64,000 nucleotides of DNA from Mycolicibacterium flavescens (GTDB lineage Bacteria; Actinomycetota; Actinomycetes; Mycobacteriales; Mycobacteriaceae): the NCBI GenBank assembly GCA_900637135.1, contig LR134353.1, forward strand, positions 4,340,001-4,404,000. The letters are read 5' to 3'. The translations under genes were made by a program, and so were the position numbers. The first letter of the stretch is position 1. Each line of letters starts with the position of its first letter. Under the pieces are notes generated by a model, which was given only the letters and a program-made list of their open reading frames with translations, did not search any database and was not told the DNA's origin. Shown here piece by piece: positions 43,382 to 52,764 of this stretch.

Positions 43382-43455
43382 ATCGCACTAGACATCATTA
43401 TGGCCTCGATCTGCACAAGGTCTGCTGCGCCGTGGCCAGACCCCATAGTTAGGCT

Positions 43456-44304
43456 TTACAACGCACAGACTGAACACTGCATTGAATCGTCGTCGTCATC
43501 GAGTGCGTCACCGAGTACGTCCCATACGGAGCGGTTTTTTCTGCGCTTCTTCGCCTGTTGTTGTGCCTCTTCATGCCGAGCAAGGATCTCTTCGCGACGG
43601 GCGAGGAGCTCGGGTAGAGACTCTCCTCCAGACCAGGTGTACTGACGACCTTTCATCGCGTATTCCCCGAACGATGCGTCACCGTCGGCGCCGGCGTCCT
43701 GGCGGACTTTAGACTCGATCGCGATCGCACGCTGGAAGAGTTCAGGATGGCGCTCGGCGAGTCCCACCCACTCCGCCTTGCGCTGATAAAAGCAGAAATA
43801 GCATCCCGATCGCGTGCGCCAGTCGTAGTACTTCGGTAAGCCGATGCCCGCGTGCTCCAGGATGCGCAATACACCATCATGGTCGATGTTGTTCTCAACG
43901 AATGGCAGCACCGTCCTGATGTTCGGCTTAGTACTTACATAACCCTTCCGGCCGGACTCATCTGCTCGAATCGCCACGTAAGAAACAGCGGGATCGTCGC
44001 CGATCCACTCTTCGAGTGGCTCGATCTTCATCTTCTTCGTGCACCAGCGCATCTGCGGTGAAGGAAGCGTTCCACGATAAACCTCGAACCAATGATCGAA
44101 GCCCTTCCGAGCGTTGAGCCGAGCAATTGGTTTTCCCAACGCGGTCTCGAGGCGATCGAGATACTCGTATGTCTCGGGAAGCTCGGCACCCGTATCGCAG
44201 AAGAAGTACTCCATCTCCGCGACACGGTCCCGCATATACACAGCAAGCGCGCTGGAGTCCTTCCCGCCGCTGATCCCGCAGATGTGTCGGATAGCGTCAG
44301 CCAT
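43456..44304 (-). CDS. sspD: SspD-like PAPS-reductase-family ATP pyrophosphatase
   Basis: A 282-residue PP-loop protein. The pyrophosphatase motif is GISGGKDSSALAVYM (residues ~10-24), and the following YFFCDTGAELPETYEYLD is typical of PAPS-reductase/DndC-like enzymes. Cysteines in RWCTKK (~86), SGCYFCFYQ (~167-170) and the tail CSVC could hold an iron-sulfur cluster. The C-terminus is a charged helix and acidic run (DDDDDSMQ). In phosphorothioation it activates the DNA backbone or sulfur donor with ATP. It is shorter than DndC, and the gene order fits SspD. It overlaps sspC by eight bases with GGGGAGGA before its ATG. Confidence 0.8.
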   Translation of the reverse strand: MADAIRHICGISGGKDSSALAVYMRDRVAEMEYFFCDTGAELPETYEYLDRLETALGKPIARLNARKGFDHWFEVYRGTLPSPQMRWCTKKMKIEPLEEWIGDDPAVSYVAIRADESGRKGYVSTKPNIRTVLPFVENNIDHDGVLRILEHAGIGLPKYYDWRTRSGCYFCFYQRKAEWVGLAERHPELFQRAIAIESKVRQDAGADGDASFGEYAMKGRQYTWSGGESLPELLARREEILARHEEAQQQAKKRRKNRSVWDVLGDALDDDDDSMQCSVCAL

Positions 44305-47300
44305 ATCTTTCGTCCTCCCCTTGCACTCCCTGAGCAGCCATCGAGTCGGCCGTATCGTGCTCTATGGCCAACCTTGCCATGAGCATCCGACAAGCCGCCG
44401 ATCGAGACACCCCACCTTCCATCAAGGTAGCGAGCAAACGCTCAAAATGGGGGTCAATCGCGACTTTCTCAGGCTCGGTGAGGGCTAGCAGCTCGATTGA
44501 TTCGGAGCCGTCGGGACGCGTCAGCGTCATGCGGCTCGCCGAGTACCCATCAGTTTTATGCGCAGCAAGGCGGTCGTGCAAGAGCGCCGATGTACGACGC
44601 AGCGCACCCCCGAGCTCCGCGATACGGAGTGGAAAACGACCTACGGCGTCGTCCGTCCAGACGCGTGGCGCCTGACCTTCACACACCACCATCGCTATGT
44701 TCTCTAGCCATTCATCGTCATTGAGCGGTCGCATAAGCGCGCCGACGAAAGCCTTCAGTCTCGGCTCCAGGACATGGCCCTGAAGTCGCGTCGCATCGGC
44801 GGATAAGGCCTGGCGTAACTCCCGCAACTCGCTTGACGTCGACGTTGCTTGTGCGAGCTGTTGCCTGATTGACGTCATCAGCTTCGGGAAAGACTCGCGC
44901 AGCTCACGGATCGCGTTTGCGAGGCGGTCAGCGAACTCATCCGCGACCCGTTTATCGAGACGCCCTCGACCACCGAACGGCTCCATACCGAATATTCCCG
45001 GAAGCGTCTCGAAGAGGAGTACGTCGGGCTCGGCGGCCTGGTGAAAGGCATCTCGCACGGCGATGGCCTCTAGCGACAGCGCGGCTCTGGTCTTCTGCGT
45101 GTAGGGCGGCAGCAATCGCAACTCGCGGAATAGCGCAGTCGCGACGTTTAAGAAAGTAGGTGCGTCGGATGTATTGCGACTAGTGATCCCCATTCGCGTC
45201 ACGAGACTCTCGATCACCATCGCCCGCTTGCCGCTGCCCGCCGCCGTGTTCTTAATCGAGAAGTGACCTAGATTTTTGGTTAATCGCTCCGCGACAGCAT
45301 CGTCAATCGATAAGACGAGGCTCCCGTGCTCGTATAGAGCGATCTCATCACTCCGGACAACGAGGCCAGTCAAGAGAAGCAGAGGCACGATCCCGTCTTT
45401 AAGACCCACCGGAGGTGAAGTCAAACAAGACCGGATCTCGGCGAGGCTCACACGCCCGCCCACCGCCGAGTCGAACTGAGAGTTCATCAGAGACCAGATG
45501 CGCTTCCAGCGCAAGTCTTTAGGAGAACAGAGCTCCCAATGCCCCTTGTCCGTTGGCCGATGCAATCCAGTCTTGCGAAAGAGCGCCTCATAGATGGCCC
45601 GTTCTGGCCCGTAACCCTCTATCGCAAATGCCTCGACATCCCGATGAGCGAGCAGAGCATCCGTGAGGAACCTGCGCGCTTTAGCGCCTTGGCTCGTGAG
45701 CTCTCGGCGAGCAACCATTTCATTCGCGATGGGAGGTGTCTCGTAATAAACCGTGTCAGCCACATCCGACAACAGCGCCGACACACCTGCCGAAGCATTA
45801 AGCAACTCCCCGGTACCCGCAAGAAACCACCGCGCGCGCGCATTCCACGTCTCAGCGATAACCACTTGCAACCTTTGTACCGCTGCCGACGCCCTCTCAA
45901 CCAACTCGGCCCGCGCCACCCAATCAGCGCCTTCGAGCTCCGCACTCTTCAACGCCGAACTTAGGGCGGCGGCGTCGATTGCAGCTTCTCGAACCGCTGA
46001 AACATCATCCGGTACTACGTAAACAGCGGGCCGTCCATCGGCTGGACGACCAGCCGATCGTGGATCCAATTTTGAACTTGTCGCGTAGTAGATCACGCCG
46101 TCCAGTGCAGGATCGAGCTCTCCGGCCCCAGCTCTGCCGTCACGAGCAAATGCACGTGCAAACACACGTAACACACCAGTCCGCTGGCTATGACGCCCCG
46201 CGACAAGCGGTTCGAGGCTCACCGCATTGCTCAACAGTTCATCAAGATCGGCTGCTGAATACGAGCTCCGTGCGTTCTCGACCACCTGGCGAAGGTTGTA
46301 ATCGGAACCTTGCCAGATCCTGTACTCGTCGGAGAACGCTCGATAGGTGATCAACCCGGCGTCAACCAACGACTTGACGACCGAATCGGTCTCTGCGGAA
46401 CATTCGGGATCAGAACCTAAAGCTAGGTGCAGTATTGCCTCTGACGCTCTTATCCGGCCCCCGCTGGCCACGAGGTTGAGCAGGCCAATTGTCTTGAGAA
46501 CCTTCAACTGTGCCAGCGTGAGCCCTGGCGTATCCCGGATCCGGGTTTCAATCTCGATCCACCGACTAGCCCCGTCGGCCACACCGATCATGCTTCCCGA
46601 TGACTCGAGAAAATAGTCATATAGGAGGTCCAGGCCGGCGAATGGAATCGGCGCGCTCGGCTCCCACCTGGCCGCTCGGAGATAATTCGGAAGGGCGAAA
46701 GGTTCAGCTCCCGTTAGGAAGGAGAAGAGTGTGCGCTCATTCTGTCCGTACCGGCTGCATAGCTCGGGAAGTACCGCGAGGGCTACCGGATGAAGAGGCA
46801 TCGCCGCCAGCGCATCCTCGGCAACATCACGTAAACCGAGGCTTTCCAGGGTGATTCGATGTTCGGATATCCAGCGATCAGCATCACGTCGAAAGGCGTC
46901 ATCCTGCTCGAGTGCAGATGCGATGAGACGTCGTGACTGCGAAGGCGTTTCCACGTACGGAATATCTTGGAAACGTCCTTGGACCTTCGACCATTCGCGC
47001 CGGCGAGCAGTGGAGCTGCCCTGAACGTAGTCATCAAAGGACAGATGTTGCATTGTGATGATGACGAGTGGCGCAGCTTGGTCCCCCTGCGTCATCTCGG
47101 CAAGCTCTTGGAGCAGGAACGGATCACCGTCGCTGCCCGAAGTCGCGAAGTACTCCAGGTTTTTGCCGAATTCGTCAATCACGAGGAGCACGGGATTGTC
47201 TCGCGTCATTTCCTGGATGACTGAGCGAATTGCTTCAGGAGTTACGCCGCTCTTGCTATCAGCGAAATGGGGTGGAACTAAGGCCTTGGTGGCGTTAGTA

Positions 47301-47740
47301 TGTCGACGAGCCCCCGTGTATAGCGCGCGAGCGATAGTTGCGGCTACGGGCTCGCTACGCGCTGTGGCGAACGCACGAATGAAGCCTGGCTTGCGGACAT
47401 TTACGTAGCGCATTCCAGCCCGGAGTGAATCATCCACATCAGGCGCGACACTCGCCAGAATCGCGTGCGCTCGCTTGAATTCCGCTGTCAAGGAGCCAGC
47501 GAGAAGTCCGTCGAGGAAGACGGCTAAAGACGACTTACCGCCACCGTGAGGCCCAGTGATGGTGAACGTCCGGCCTGACGCAGGATCGCGCAATCCACTG
47601 GCTACCCGGGAGATAACGTCAAGCGCACGACCGGTAGGCATGTAGCCATCAATCGCCGCGCTGCCATGGTCACGCTCAACATTGGCTGATCTGCTGAAGC
47701 GATCGCTCGTTTTTACATAGTTCGCGAGTGTCGTCCTCAT
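44297..47740 (-). CDS. sspC: SspC-like large ATPase of the phosphorothioation system
   Basis: A 1147-residue P-loop ATPase. Walker A is ITGPHGGGKSSLAVFL (about residues 60-75) and Walker B is PVLLVIDEFGKNLEYF (about 190), followed by a sensor-like VIITMQHLSFDDYV. The remaining ~900 residues are mostly helical. The N-terminal MRTTLANYVKTSDRFSRSAN is the usual start of this defence ATPase type, which is related in architecture to BrxC/PglY-like ATPases. In SspABCD systems SspC is the ATPase that assists backbone sulfur insertion at sites nicked by SspB. ATGA overlap with the DUF4007 gene and GGGGGGAAG before the ATG show tight co-expression. BrxC-like function is the alternative. Confidence 0.75.
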   Translation of the reverse strand: MRTTLANYVKTSDRFSRSANVERDHGSAAIDGYMPTGRALDVISRVASGLRDPASGRTFTITGPHGGGKSSLAVFLDGLLAGSLTAEFKRAHAILASVAPDVDDSLRAGMRYVNVRKPGFIRAFATARSEPVAATIARALYTGARRHTNATKALVPPHFADSKSGVTPEAIRSVIQEMTRDNPVLLVIDEFGKNLEYFATSGSDGDPFLLQELAEMTQGDQAAPLVIITMQHLSFDDYVQGSSTARRREWSKVQGRFQDIPYVETPSQSRRLIASALEQDDAFRRDADRWISEHRITLESLGLRDVAEDALAAMPLHPVALAVLPELCSRYGQNERTLFSFLTGAEPFALPNYLRAARWEPSAPIPFAGLDLLYDYFLESSGSMIGVADGASRWIEIETRIRDTPGLTLAQLKVLKTIGLLNLVASGGRIRASEAILHLALGSDPECSAETDSVVKSLVDAGLITYRAFSDEYRIWQGSDYNLRQVVENARSSYSAADLDELLSNAVSLEPLVAGRHSQRTGVLRVFARAFARDGRAGAGELDPALDGVIYYATSSKLDPRSAGRPADGRPAVYVVPDDVSAVREAAIDAAALSSALKSAELEGADWVARAELVERASAAVQRLQVVIAETWNARARWFLAGTGELLNASAGVSALLSDVADTVYYETPPIANEMVARRELTSQGAKARRFLTDALLAHRDVEAFAIEGYGPERAIYEALFRKTGLHRPTDKGHWELCSPKDLRWKRIWSLMNSQFDSAVGGRVSLAEIRSCLTSPPVGLKDGIVPLLLLTGLVVRSDEIALYEHGSLVLSIDDAVAERLTKNLGHFSIKNTAAGSGKRAMVIESLVTRMGITSRNTSDAPTFLNVATALFRELRLLPPYTQKTRAALSLEAIAVRDAFHQAAEPDVLLFETLPGIFGMEPFGGRGRLDKRVADEFADRLANAIRELRESFPKLMTSIRQQLAQATSTSSELRELRQALSADATRLQGHVLEPRLKAFVGALMRPLNDDEWLENIAMVVCEGQAPRVWTDDAVGRFPLRIAELGGALRRTSALLHDRLAAHKTDGYSASRMTLTRPDGSESIELLALTEPEKVAIDPHFERLLATLMEGGVSRSAACRMLMARLAIEHDTADSMAAQGVQGEDERYG

Positions 47741-48807
47741 GCCGCGTCTTCCCCCCTTCTCGCGCGAGCCTTTTTGACCCGTCGAAGCACACGCTCAAGT
47801 TCTGCGTCAGCGAGATACGGCTCTGTAGCGGTAAAGCCCGCGAGCACACAATCAGAAAGACGCGGTAGGTCTGAATGCTGAGCCCGCCTTGCCGCGAGCA
47901 GTTCAAATACGACATCACCCACGGGCGCACTGATCGCGAGCTGCCTCGAACCGGCTGGCCGGACGAGTCTGAGATGTCCAACAACCGCTTCAGATTCCTC
48001 GATCGCTTCCGCTATGTCCTGTTCGGTGACCTTCAGTATGCGACCGGGTGAGCCTGGGTCTGCAGCGAGTCGAGTCAGCGATACCGTTTGCGTTCCCTCT
48101 ACTCCGCGACTCAAGTAATCGAGGCACGCGTAAGTGACTGCAGCAGCGGGGAGGGTTGGCTTGGGCCCGCGGATCATGCGGTATGAGTGCTTCTTCGCGC
48201 CCTGCGAAGGGCGGATCAATCCCAGGTCACGGAAAGGCGAATCCAAGAGATCGTCAACGGTTTGGCGGCCCTTCGTATCCCGACGCGAGTACATTCGTAG
48301 GAGGCAATCGATGTCCTTTTGCACGCTGCTTTTCATCGGTTGCGACCACGTCGTGGCGGCTATCTCATCAATGCAATACTGCAGTAATTCATCCTCGGTG
48401 AACTCAAGCGCACCGAAGTCATTAAACGCCAAGCGCCACACTGGAAGAACCGTCTTTTCGGATACAGCGTGCCAATGCAGCATCCACAACGTGACCCCAT
48501 CTTCAATGAAGGGGTCTAGGCCTACACGGTCGTCCAAGAGGGCGCGACCAAGGCGTGTGGGCGTGTAGATGGATGTGCGTGGCCGGTCGGGATGGGGGCG
48601 CCGCGCGACCACTTTAGTAGCTAAAGCCCAGAAGCGGATCGCCTCAACCATGTTCTTACCGACGCCAAGCTCGACTGGGGCCGTCTTCTCATTGAAGATG
48701 TTCGGGTTACGGGCTGCGGCGTCGTACCCCTTCTTGATCCAGCCAAAGCGGGGGTGAAAAGTCTGATGATTGGCGAACATTGGGATCGCTGATTGTTCGA
48801 GCGTCAC
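47737..48807 (-). CDS. sspB: SspB-like DUF4007 protein
   Basis: A 356-residue DUF4007 protein. The family hallmark is FANHQTFHPRFGWIKKGYDA (residues ~11-30), followed by NIFNEKTAPVELGVGKNMVE. In the described single-strand phosphorothioation systems, SspB carries DUF4007 and nicks one DNA strand at the motif to be modified. The remaining ~200 residues are helical without other recognised motifs. The GTG start follows the cysteine desulfurase TGA directly, with AAAGGT as ribosome site. The pairing of DUF4007 with desulfurase, ATPase and PP-loop genes is what identifies the cassette as Ssp and not Dnd. Confidence 0.8.
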   Translation of the reverse strand: MTLEQSAIPMFANHQTFHPRFGWIKKGYDAAARNPNIFNEKTAPVELGVGKNMVEAIRFWALATKVVARRPHPDRPRTSIYTPTRLGRALLDDRVGLDPFIEDGVTLWMLHWHAVSEKTVLPVWRLAFNDFGALEFTEDELLQYCIDEIAATTWSQPMKSSVQKDIDCLLRMYSRRDTKGRQTVDDLLDSPFRDLGLIRPSQGAKKHSYRMIRGPKPTLPAAAVTYACLDYLSRGVEGTQTVSLTRLAADPGSPGRILKVTEQDIAEAIEESEAVVGHLRLVRPAGSRQLAISAPVGDVVFELLAARRAQHSDLPRLSDCVLAGFTATEPYLADAELERVLRRVKKARARRGEDAA

Positions 48808-49965
48808 TCAACTACCTTTCCAGTGAGACGTCAGTTCGCGGACGCGCGTCACTGCGGCACTTATCGCGCGCGCTGCGGCCATCACGTCTTCTTCCGTAGT
48901 TGGCCGCCCGAGTGAGATGCGTAGCGATTCAGACGCCGCAACGCCGCTCAGCCCCATCGCCAGAAGAACATGTGACGGTATAGGCACGGCGGATTGGCAG
49001 GCGGAACCCGCTGACACCTGCACATCTGGCATAGACGCCATTACCGCTTCGGCGTCTGCGTCAATAAATCGCACGTTCAAAGTGTTTGAAAGCCGCTGGG
49101 CGCCAGCGGCGTTGAGATGAACATCTCTGAGCCCGAGCCTCAGCTCAGCCATCAACATTGCAGCAAGAGCGCCTATGCGTGTTGTGTCGGTCACCTGCTC
49201 CTTCATCGCAAGCTCTGCGGCCAATCCGAACCCGACGATCGCGGGAGTATTCTGCGTCCCTCCGCGCAGACCTCGTTCCTGCCCTCCGCCCGCAGCGATA
49301 GGAACGAGCAATTTCTGAATGTGCCGATCCGCAATTAGTGCACCGGCGCCCTTCGGTCCATAGATCTTATGGCTGCTGAAGACCATAAGGTCTGCTGCTT
49401 TGGACACTTCATCGAGCGGACCCTTGCCGACCACCTGCGTCGCATCGATGAAACTGAGTACGCCGTGACGCTTTGCGATCGCCGCAGCTTCAGCCACGGG
49501 CGCGAGCACACCGGTCTCGTTGTTGGCGGCCATGGTTGCCATTACCGCGACTGACTCATCAAGGAGGTGTTCGAGCGCGTCGAGATCGATCACTCCGGAT
49601 TCGTCGACTTTTATGTGCCGAACTTCGCCGCCACTAAGTCGAGCACCGAGCTCTGCCGCAGCCAAAATCGCTTTATGCTCTGTGGGAGATACGACTATGT
49701 CAGGGCGGCCCCGAACACCCAACATCAGGCCCAGCAATGCGATGACCGCGGCTTCGCTCGCCCCGCTTGTGAAGATGACATCGCGCGATGGACGGTTCGC
49801 AAGGAGAGCCACGCGACCGCGTGCCTCCTCCACGAGTTCGGCCGCGGCCTGCCCAGCACTGTGGTGCAAACTAGCCGGGTTGCCGAATGCTCCGACCGCC
49901 TCGGTCAAGGCGGGAAGAATGCGCTGGTCAACCGGAGTAGACGCGTTGTAGTCGAGGTAGACCAT
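48808..49965 (-). CDS. sspA: SspA-like cysteine desulfurase
   Basis: A 385-residue class V aminotransferase-fold cysteine desulfurase. It starts MVYLDYNASTPVDQRILPAL, binds PLP through the Lys in VFSSHKIYGPKGAG (about 197), and has the sulfur-carrying catalytic Cys in VSAGSACQSAVPI (about 323). It takes sulfur from cysteine and passes it to the phosphorothioation enzymes, forming alanine. Position at the head of the island operon distinguishes it from housekeeping IscS. ATG 49965 is chosen because the family sequence begins there. A TAGGAT box lies ten bases upstream and may be the promoter. Confidence 0.88.
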   Translation of the reverse strand: MVYLDYNASTPVDQRILPALTEAVGAFGNPASLHHSAGQAAAELVEEARGRVALLANRPSRDVIFTSGASEAAVIALLGLMLGVRGRPDIVVSPTEHKAILAAAELGARLSGGEVRHIKVDESGVIDLDALEHLLDESVAVMATMAANNETGVLAPVAEAAAIAKRHGVLSFIDATQVVGKGPLDEVSKAADLMVFSSHKIYGPKGAGALIADRHIQKLLVPIAAGGGQERGLRGGTQNTPAIVGFGLAAELAMKEQVTDTTRIGALAAMLMAELRLGLRDVHLNAAGAQRLSNTLNVRFIDADAEAVMASMPDVQVSAGSACQSAVPIPSHVLLAMGLSGVAASESLRISLGRPTTEEDVMAAARAISAAVTRVRELTSHWKGS

Positions 49966-50472
49966 CGGGTTGATCCTATCCGTCTGACAGTAAGATTTAG
50001 GGAGCCACGCGGCGTCAGCACTGTCGCACACACGTCCGACAATCCAAGCGCACATCTCGGGGTGCTACCCCCTTCGGGACGAGGGGCCGGCGGTCGACCG
50101 AGAGACCAATGAGCAACCTGCGAAAGGCCGTTGAAAGCTCTGGTGGCAGCCCGATCACCACTCAACCAATCCGCGACCTCTGCCGTGCCCGTAGCGAGTT
50201 GGCTGGGAACTATCACCGATGCAGCTCGGCGGTGCTCGCGTGCATACCCACCCTCAGCGGATAACTACGCCGAATTGTTAGCCGGGTTCCAACCAGCTGT
50301 CGAGTACGCCCCAAGCCCGACTAAGGAGATGTTCCGAGCGGGTACGTAAGAAATCACGATAACGTGACACCCAACCAACCGGTGAGGCGATCGCGGGCTT
50401 ACGGCTAGAGTAATCAGGCCGGCAGTCGACCTTGGCGCTCAGTCTTCAGCAAGACGCAGCGGGATTTGGCAC
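49966..50472. other. Non-coding stretch at the upstream edge of the defence island
   Basis: About 500 bases without a credible gene; the short open frames (for instance 50131-50349) have no ribosome site or family features. The promoter of the ssp operon must lie at the left end. No tRNA, integrase or direct repeat was recognised as island boundary. Confidence 0.5.
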
Positions 50473-51111
50473 TTACACCCGCTGCCGGGCGCGTGTCGGT
50501 TCTCTGCCGGTCAAGTAGCCCAGCGGTGCCAACCCCGTCCGCACCAACCCCACACTCTCCGACACGATCTCCCCAAGATCGCCAACACACCCGCCCCGCC
50601 CCCAGTTCTCCACGGCCACAACCAATGCCGCTGCTAGCACCGCCCCCGCCACCTCAGCCTTCAACTCAATGCCCGGCACATCGGCGTAGCGCTTCCGCAC
50701 GAAGTCGGTGATTACCGCCGCGAACGACGCCTGCACCACCCGCAGATGACCGGCCGCCCGCTCGCCGATCAAACTCGCCCGCAGCAGCGCCGCCTGGCGC
50801 ACGACCTCCAAGTCGTGCGGAAAGCTTCCGACACTCGCCATCACCGCGTCGAACAACGACTCCGTGGCGGGCCGGCGCGCCAAGGCCTCCGCCAACCACC
50901 CCAGGTGCGTCTCGTAGTCCGCGAACAACACCGCTTCCTTCGTCGGGAAGTGCCGGAAAAACGTCCGCTCCGTGACACCGGCCTCCTCGGCCAGCTGCGA
51001 CACCGTCACGTTCCCGAAGCCGTCCTTCGCGAACCGCGCCAGCGCCACCCGCCGCAGCGCCCCCTTCGTCGCCTGACTGCGCTGCTGATGCAGGTTCACG
51101 GGCATCGCCAT
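50473..51111 (-). CDS. TetR/AcrR-family transcriptional regulator
   Basis: A 212-residue TetR repressor. The DNA-binding domain has the helix-turn-helix NVTVSQLAEEAGVTERTFFR (about residues 33-52) followed by HFPTKEAVLFADY. The C-terminal ligand domain is helical. The start is ATG 51111 (MAMPVNLHQQ). It is divergent from the phytoene-desaturase-like gene, and the palindrome GTCAGTACTGAC between them is a likely operator, so it probably represses both itself and the oxidoreductase. Confidence 0.9.
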   Translation of the reverse strand: MAMPVNLHQQRSQATKGALRRVALARFAKDGFGNVTVSQLAEEAGVTERTFFRHFPTKEAVLFADYETHLGWLAEALARRPATESLFDAVMASVGSFPHDLEVVRQAALLRASLIGERAAGHLRVVQASFAAVITDFVRKRYADVPGIELKAEVAGAVLAAALVVAVENWGRGGCVGDLGEIVSESVGLVRTGLAPLGYLTGREPTRARQRV

Positions 51112-51138
51112 AGTCCAGCGATCGTATCGCACAAATTT

Positions 51139-51170
51139 GTCAGTACCGCCGCAATTACGTCAGTACTGAC
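51139..51170. promoter_or_regulatory. Palindromic TetR operator
   Basis: The perfect 12-bp palindrome GTCAGTACTGAC (51159-51170) sits directly upstream of the -10 box of the oxidoreductase gene, and a matching half-site GTCAGTAC lies 20 bases away at 51139-51146. Binding would block both divergent promoters. Confidence 0.6.
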
Positions 51171-51171
51171 A

Positions 51172-51177
51172 TACCCT
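51172..51177 (+). promoter_or_regulatory. -10 box of a leaderless promoter for the oxidoreductase
   Basis: TACCCT ends six bases before ATG 51184 and directly follows the palindromic operator. Confidence 0.5.
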
Positions 51178-51183
51178 GCCGGC

Positions 51184-52764
51184 ATGAATGACTATGACTC
51201 CCTCGTCGTCGGCGCTGGCCACAACGGGCTGACCGCCGCCGCCGTCCTCCAACGCGCCGGCCTGCGCACCCTGTGCCTCGAGGCCAACACCTACGCCGGC
51301 GGCATGGCCGCCACCGTCGAACTCATCGACGGCTTCCGCTACGAGATCGCCGGGTCCGTCCAGTTCCCCACCCCCAGCGAGATCACCAAAGACCTCGGAC
51401 TCGACACCCTGCCCACTATCGATTCCGACGTCATGTCGGTCAACATCGGCGAGGCCGGCGAAGAAGCCATGGTCTTCTACCGCGACCCCATGCAACTGAT
51501 GACCCACCTCGCCGACAAACACGGCACCGACGCCGTCACCGGCATGGCAGAACTCATCGCCTGGAGCCAAGGCCCCGCCCGCGCGCTCGGCCGCTTCGAC
51601 GTCCGCAAACTACCCAAGACCATCGACGAGATGTACGCCTGCGCCACAAACGAATCCGAGCGACGCGCCATCCACGAGACCCTGTTCGGCTCCGCGATGG
51701 ACGTCATCGACCGCTACCTACCCGACCGCAAGCGCCACGCCGTCATGCGCGGCATGCTCGCCTTCCTCGCCATCAACTCCACCTACCGCGGGCCCTACAC
51801 ACCCGGCAGCGCAACCTGTCTGGCCTTCGCCCTCGCCGTCCCCGACGAGAGCACCGCGATGATGACCAAACTCGAAGGCGGCATCGGCGCGCTGACCGAG
51901 CACCTGCGCGAGATGTTCGAAAGCCGCGGCGGCGAGATCCGCTACCGCACCAAGGTCGAGCAAATCCTCGTCGACAACGGCAAGGTCACCGGTGTCCGCT
52001 GCAAGGACGGCCACACCATCACCGCCCCGGTCGTCGTCTCCAACCTCTCCCCCGACACCACCCTCGCCGAACTCGTTGGCCCCGAGCATCTCTCGGCTCA
52101 GCTCCTCGAGAGGCTCCAAGGCCGCGACCACCGCGCCTCCTTCGTCCAGATGCACTTCGCCCTCGACGGACTGCCCGAGTTCGCCCCGCCGTACGACCTG
52201 CTCAACGAACCCGGCATGCAACCGTCGGTCGGCATCTTCGGCTCACCAGAAGAGCAACAGCGCCAATGGGAGAACGCCTGCCGCGGCGTCGTTCCCGACA
52301 ACCCGTCGCTCGGCATCCAGATCCCGTCTGTGCACGACCCCAACATGGCGCCGCCCGCCAAGCACGCCGCCAGCGCCTACGCCTACGCGTTCCCCGTCGA
52401 GACACCCCGCGCTCAACATGGCCAGCTGAAAAACAAGATGGCCCAACGCGTCATCGACAAGATCACCCGCTACGCGCCGAACTTCAAAGACATCCAGATT
52501 CGGCACATCACCTTCGCGCCGTACCACATGAACACCATGTTCGGCGCTCCCGCCGGCGACTTCTGCCACGGCCTGCTGCATCCCGACCTCATGGGCCCGA
52601 ACCGGCCCGGGCCGAAGGGTTTTCGCGATCTGCCAATCGGCATCGACGGCCTATACCTCGGCGGCGCCGGCTGCCACGGCGGGCCCGGCATCACCTTCAT
52701 CCCCGGATACAACGCCGGCTACCAGGTGCTCGACGACCTCAGCGGTCAGGATCAGCGGAGGTAG
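51184..52764 (+). CDS. Phytoene-desaturase-like FAD-dependent oxidoreductase
   Basis: A 526-residue FAD protein. The dinucleotide-binding motif is SLVVGAGHNGLTAAAVLQRA (residues ~6-25) followed by ANTYAGGMAATVEL. The C-terminal FAD motif is YLGGAGCHGGPGITFIPGYN (about 493-512). The family includes carotenoid desaturases/isomerases and the human PYROXD2-like proteins; no other carotenoid genes are nearby, so a role in lipid or unknown substrate oxidation is more likely. Expression is probably controlled by the divergent TetR protein. Its end overlaps the end of the convergent LAS-type peptidase gene by 13 bases. Confidence 0.88.
   Translation: MNDYDSLVVGAGHNGLTAAAVLQRAGLRTLCLEANTYAGGMAATVELIDGFRYEIAGSVQFPTPSEITKDLGLDTLPTIDSDVMSVNIGEAGEEAMVFYRDPMQLMTHLADKHGTDAVTGMAELIAWSQGPARALGRFDVRKLPKTIDEMYACATNESERRAIHETLFGSAMDVIDRYLPDRKRHAVMRGMLAFLAINSTYRGPYTPGSATCLAFALAVPDESTAMMTKLEGGIGALTEHLREMFESRGGEIRYRTKVEQILVDNGKVTGVRCKDGHTITAPVVVSNLSPDTTLAELVGPEHLSAQLLERLQGRDHRASFVQMHFALDGLPEFAPPYDLLNEPGMQPSVGIFGSPEEQQRQWENACRGVVPDNPSLGIQIPSVHDPNMAPPAKHAASAYAYAFPVETPRAQHGQLKNKMAQRVIDKITRYAPNFKDIQIRHITFAPYHMNTMFGAPAGDFCHGLLHPDLMGPNRPGPKGFRDLPIGIDGLYLGGAGCHGGPGITFIPGYNAGYQVLDDLSGQDQRR

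Noticed and set aside
43456..49965. Assignment of the modification genes to DndACDE or BREX
   Set aside because: No SMC-like DndD or small DndE, and no BrxX/PglX methyltransferase or PglZ; the DUF4007 plus short PP-loop protein fits Ssp.
36436..49965. Prophage or integrative element
   Set aside because: No integrase, recombinase, phage structural gene, tRNA or direct repeat recognised at either edge; described only as an island.
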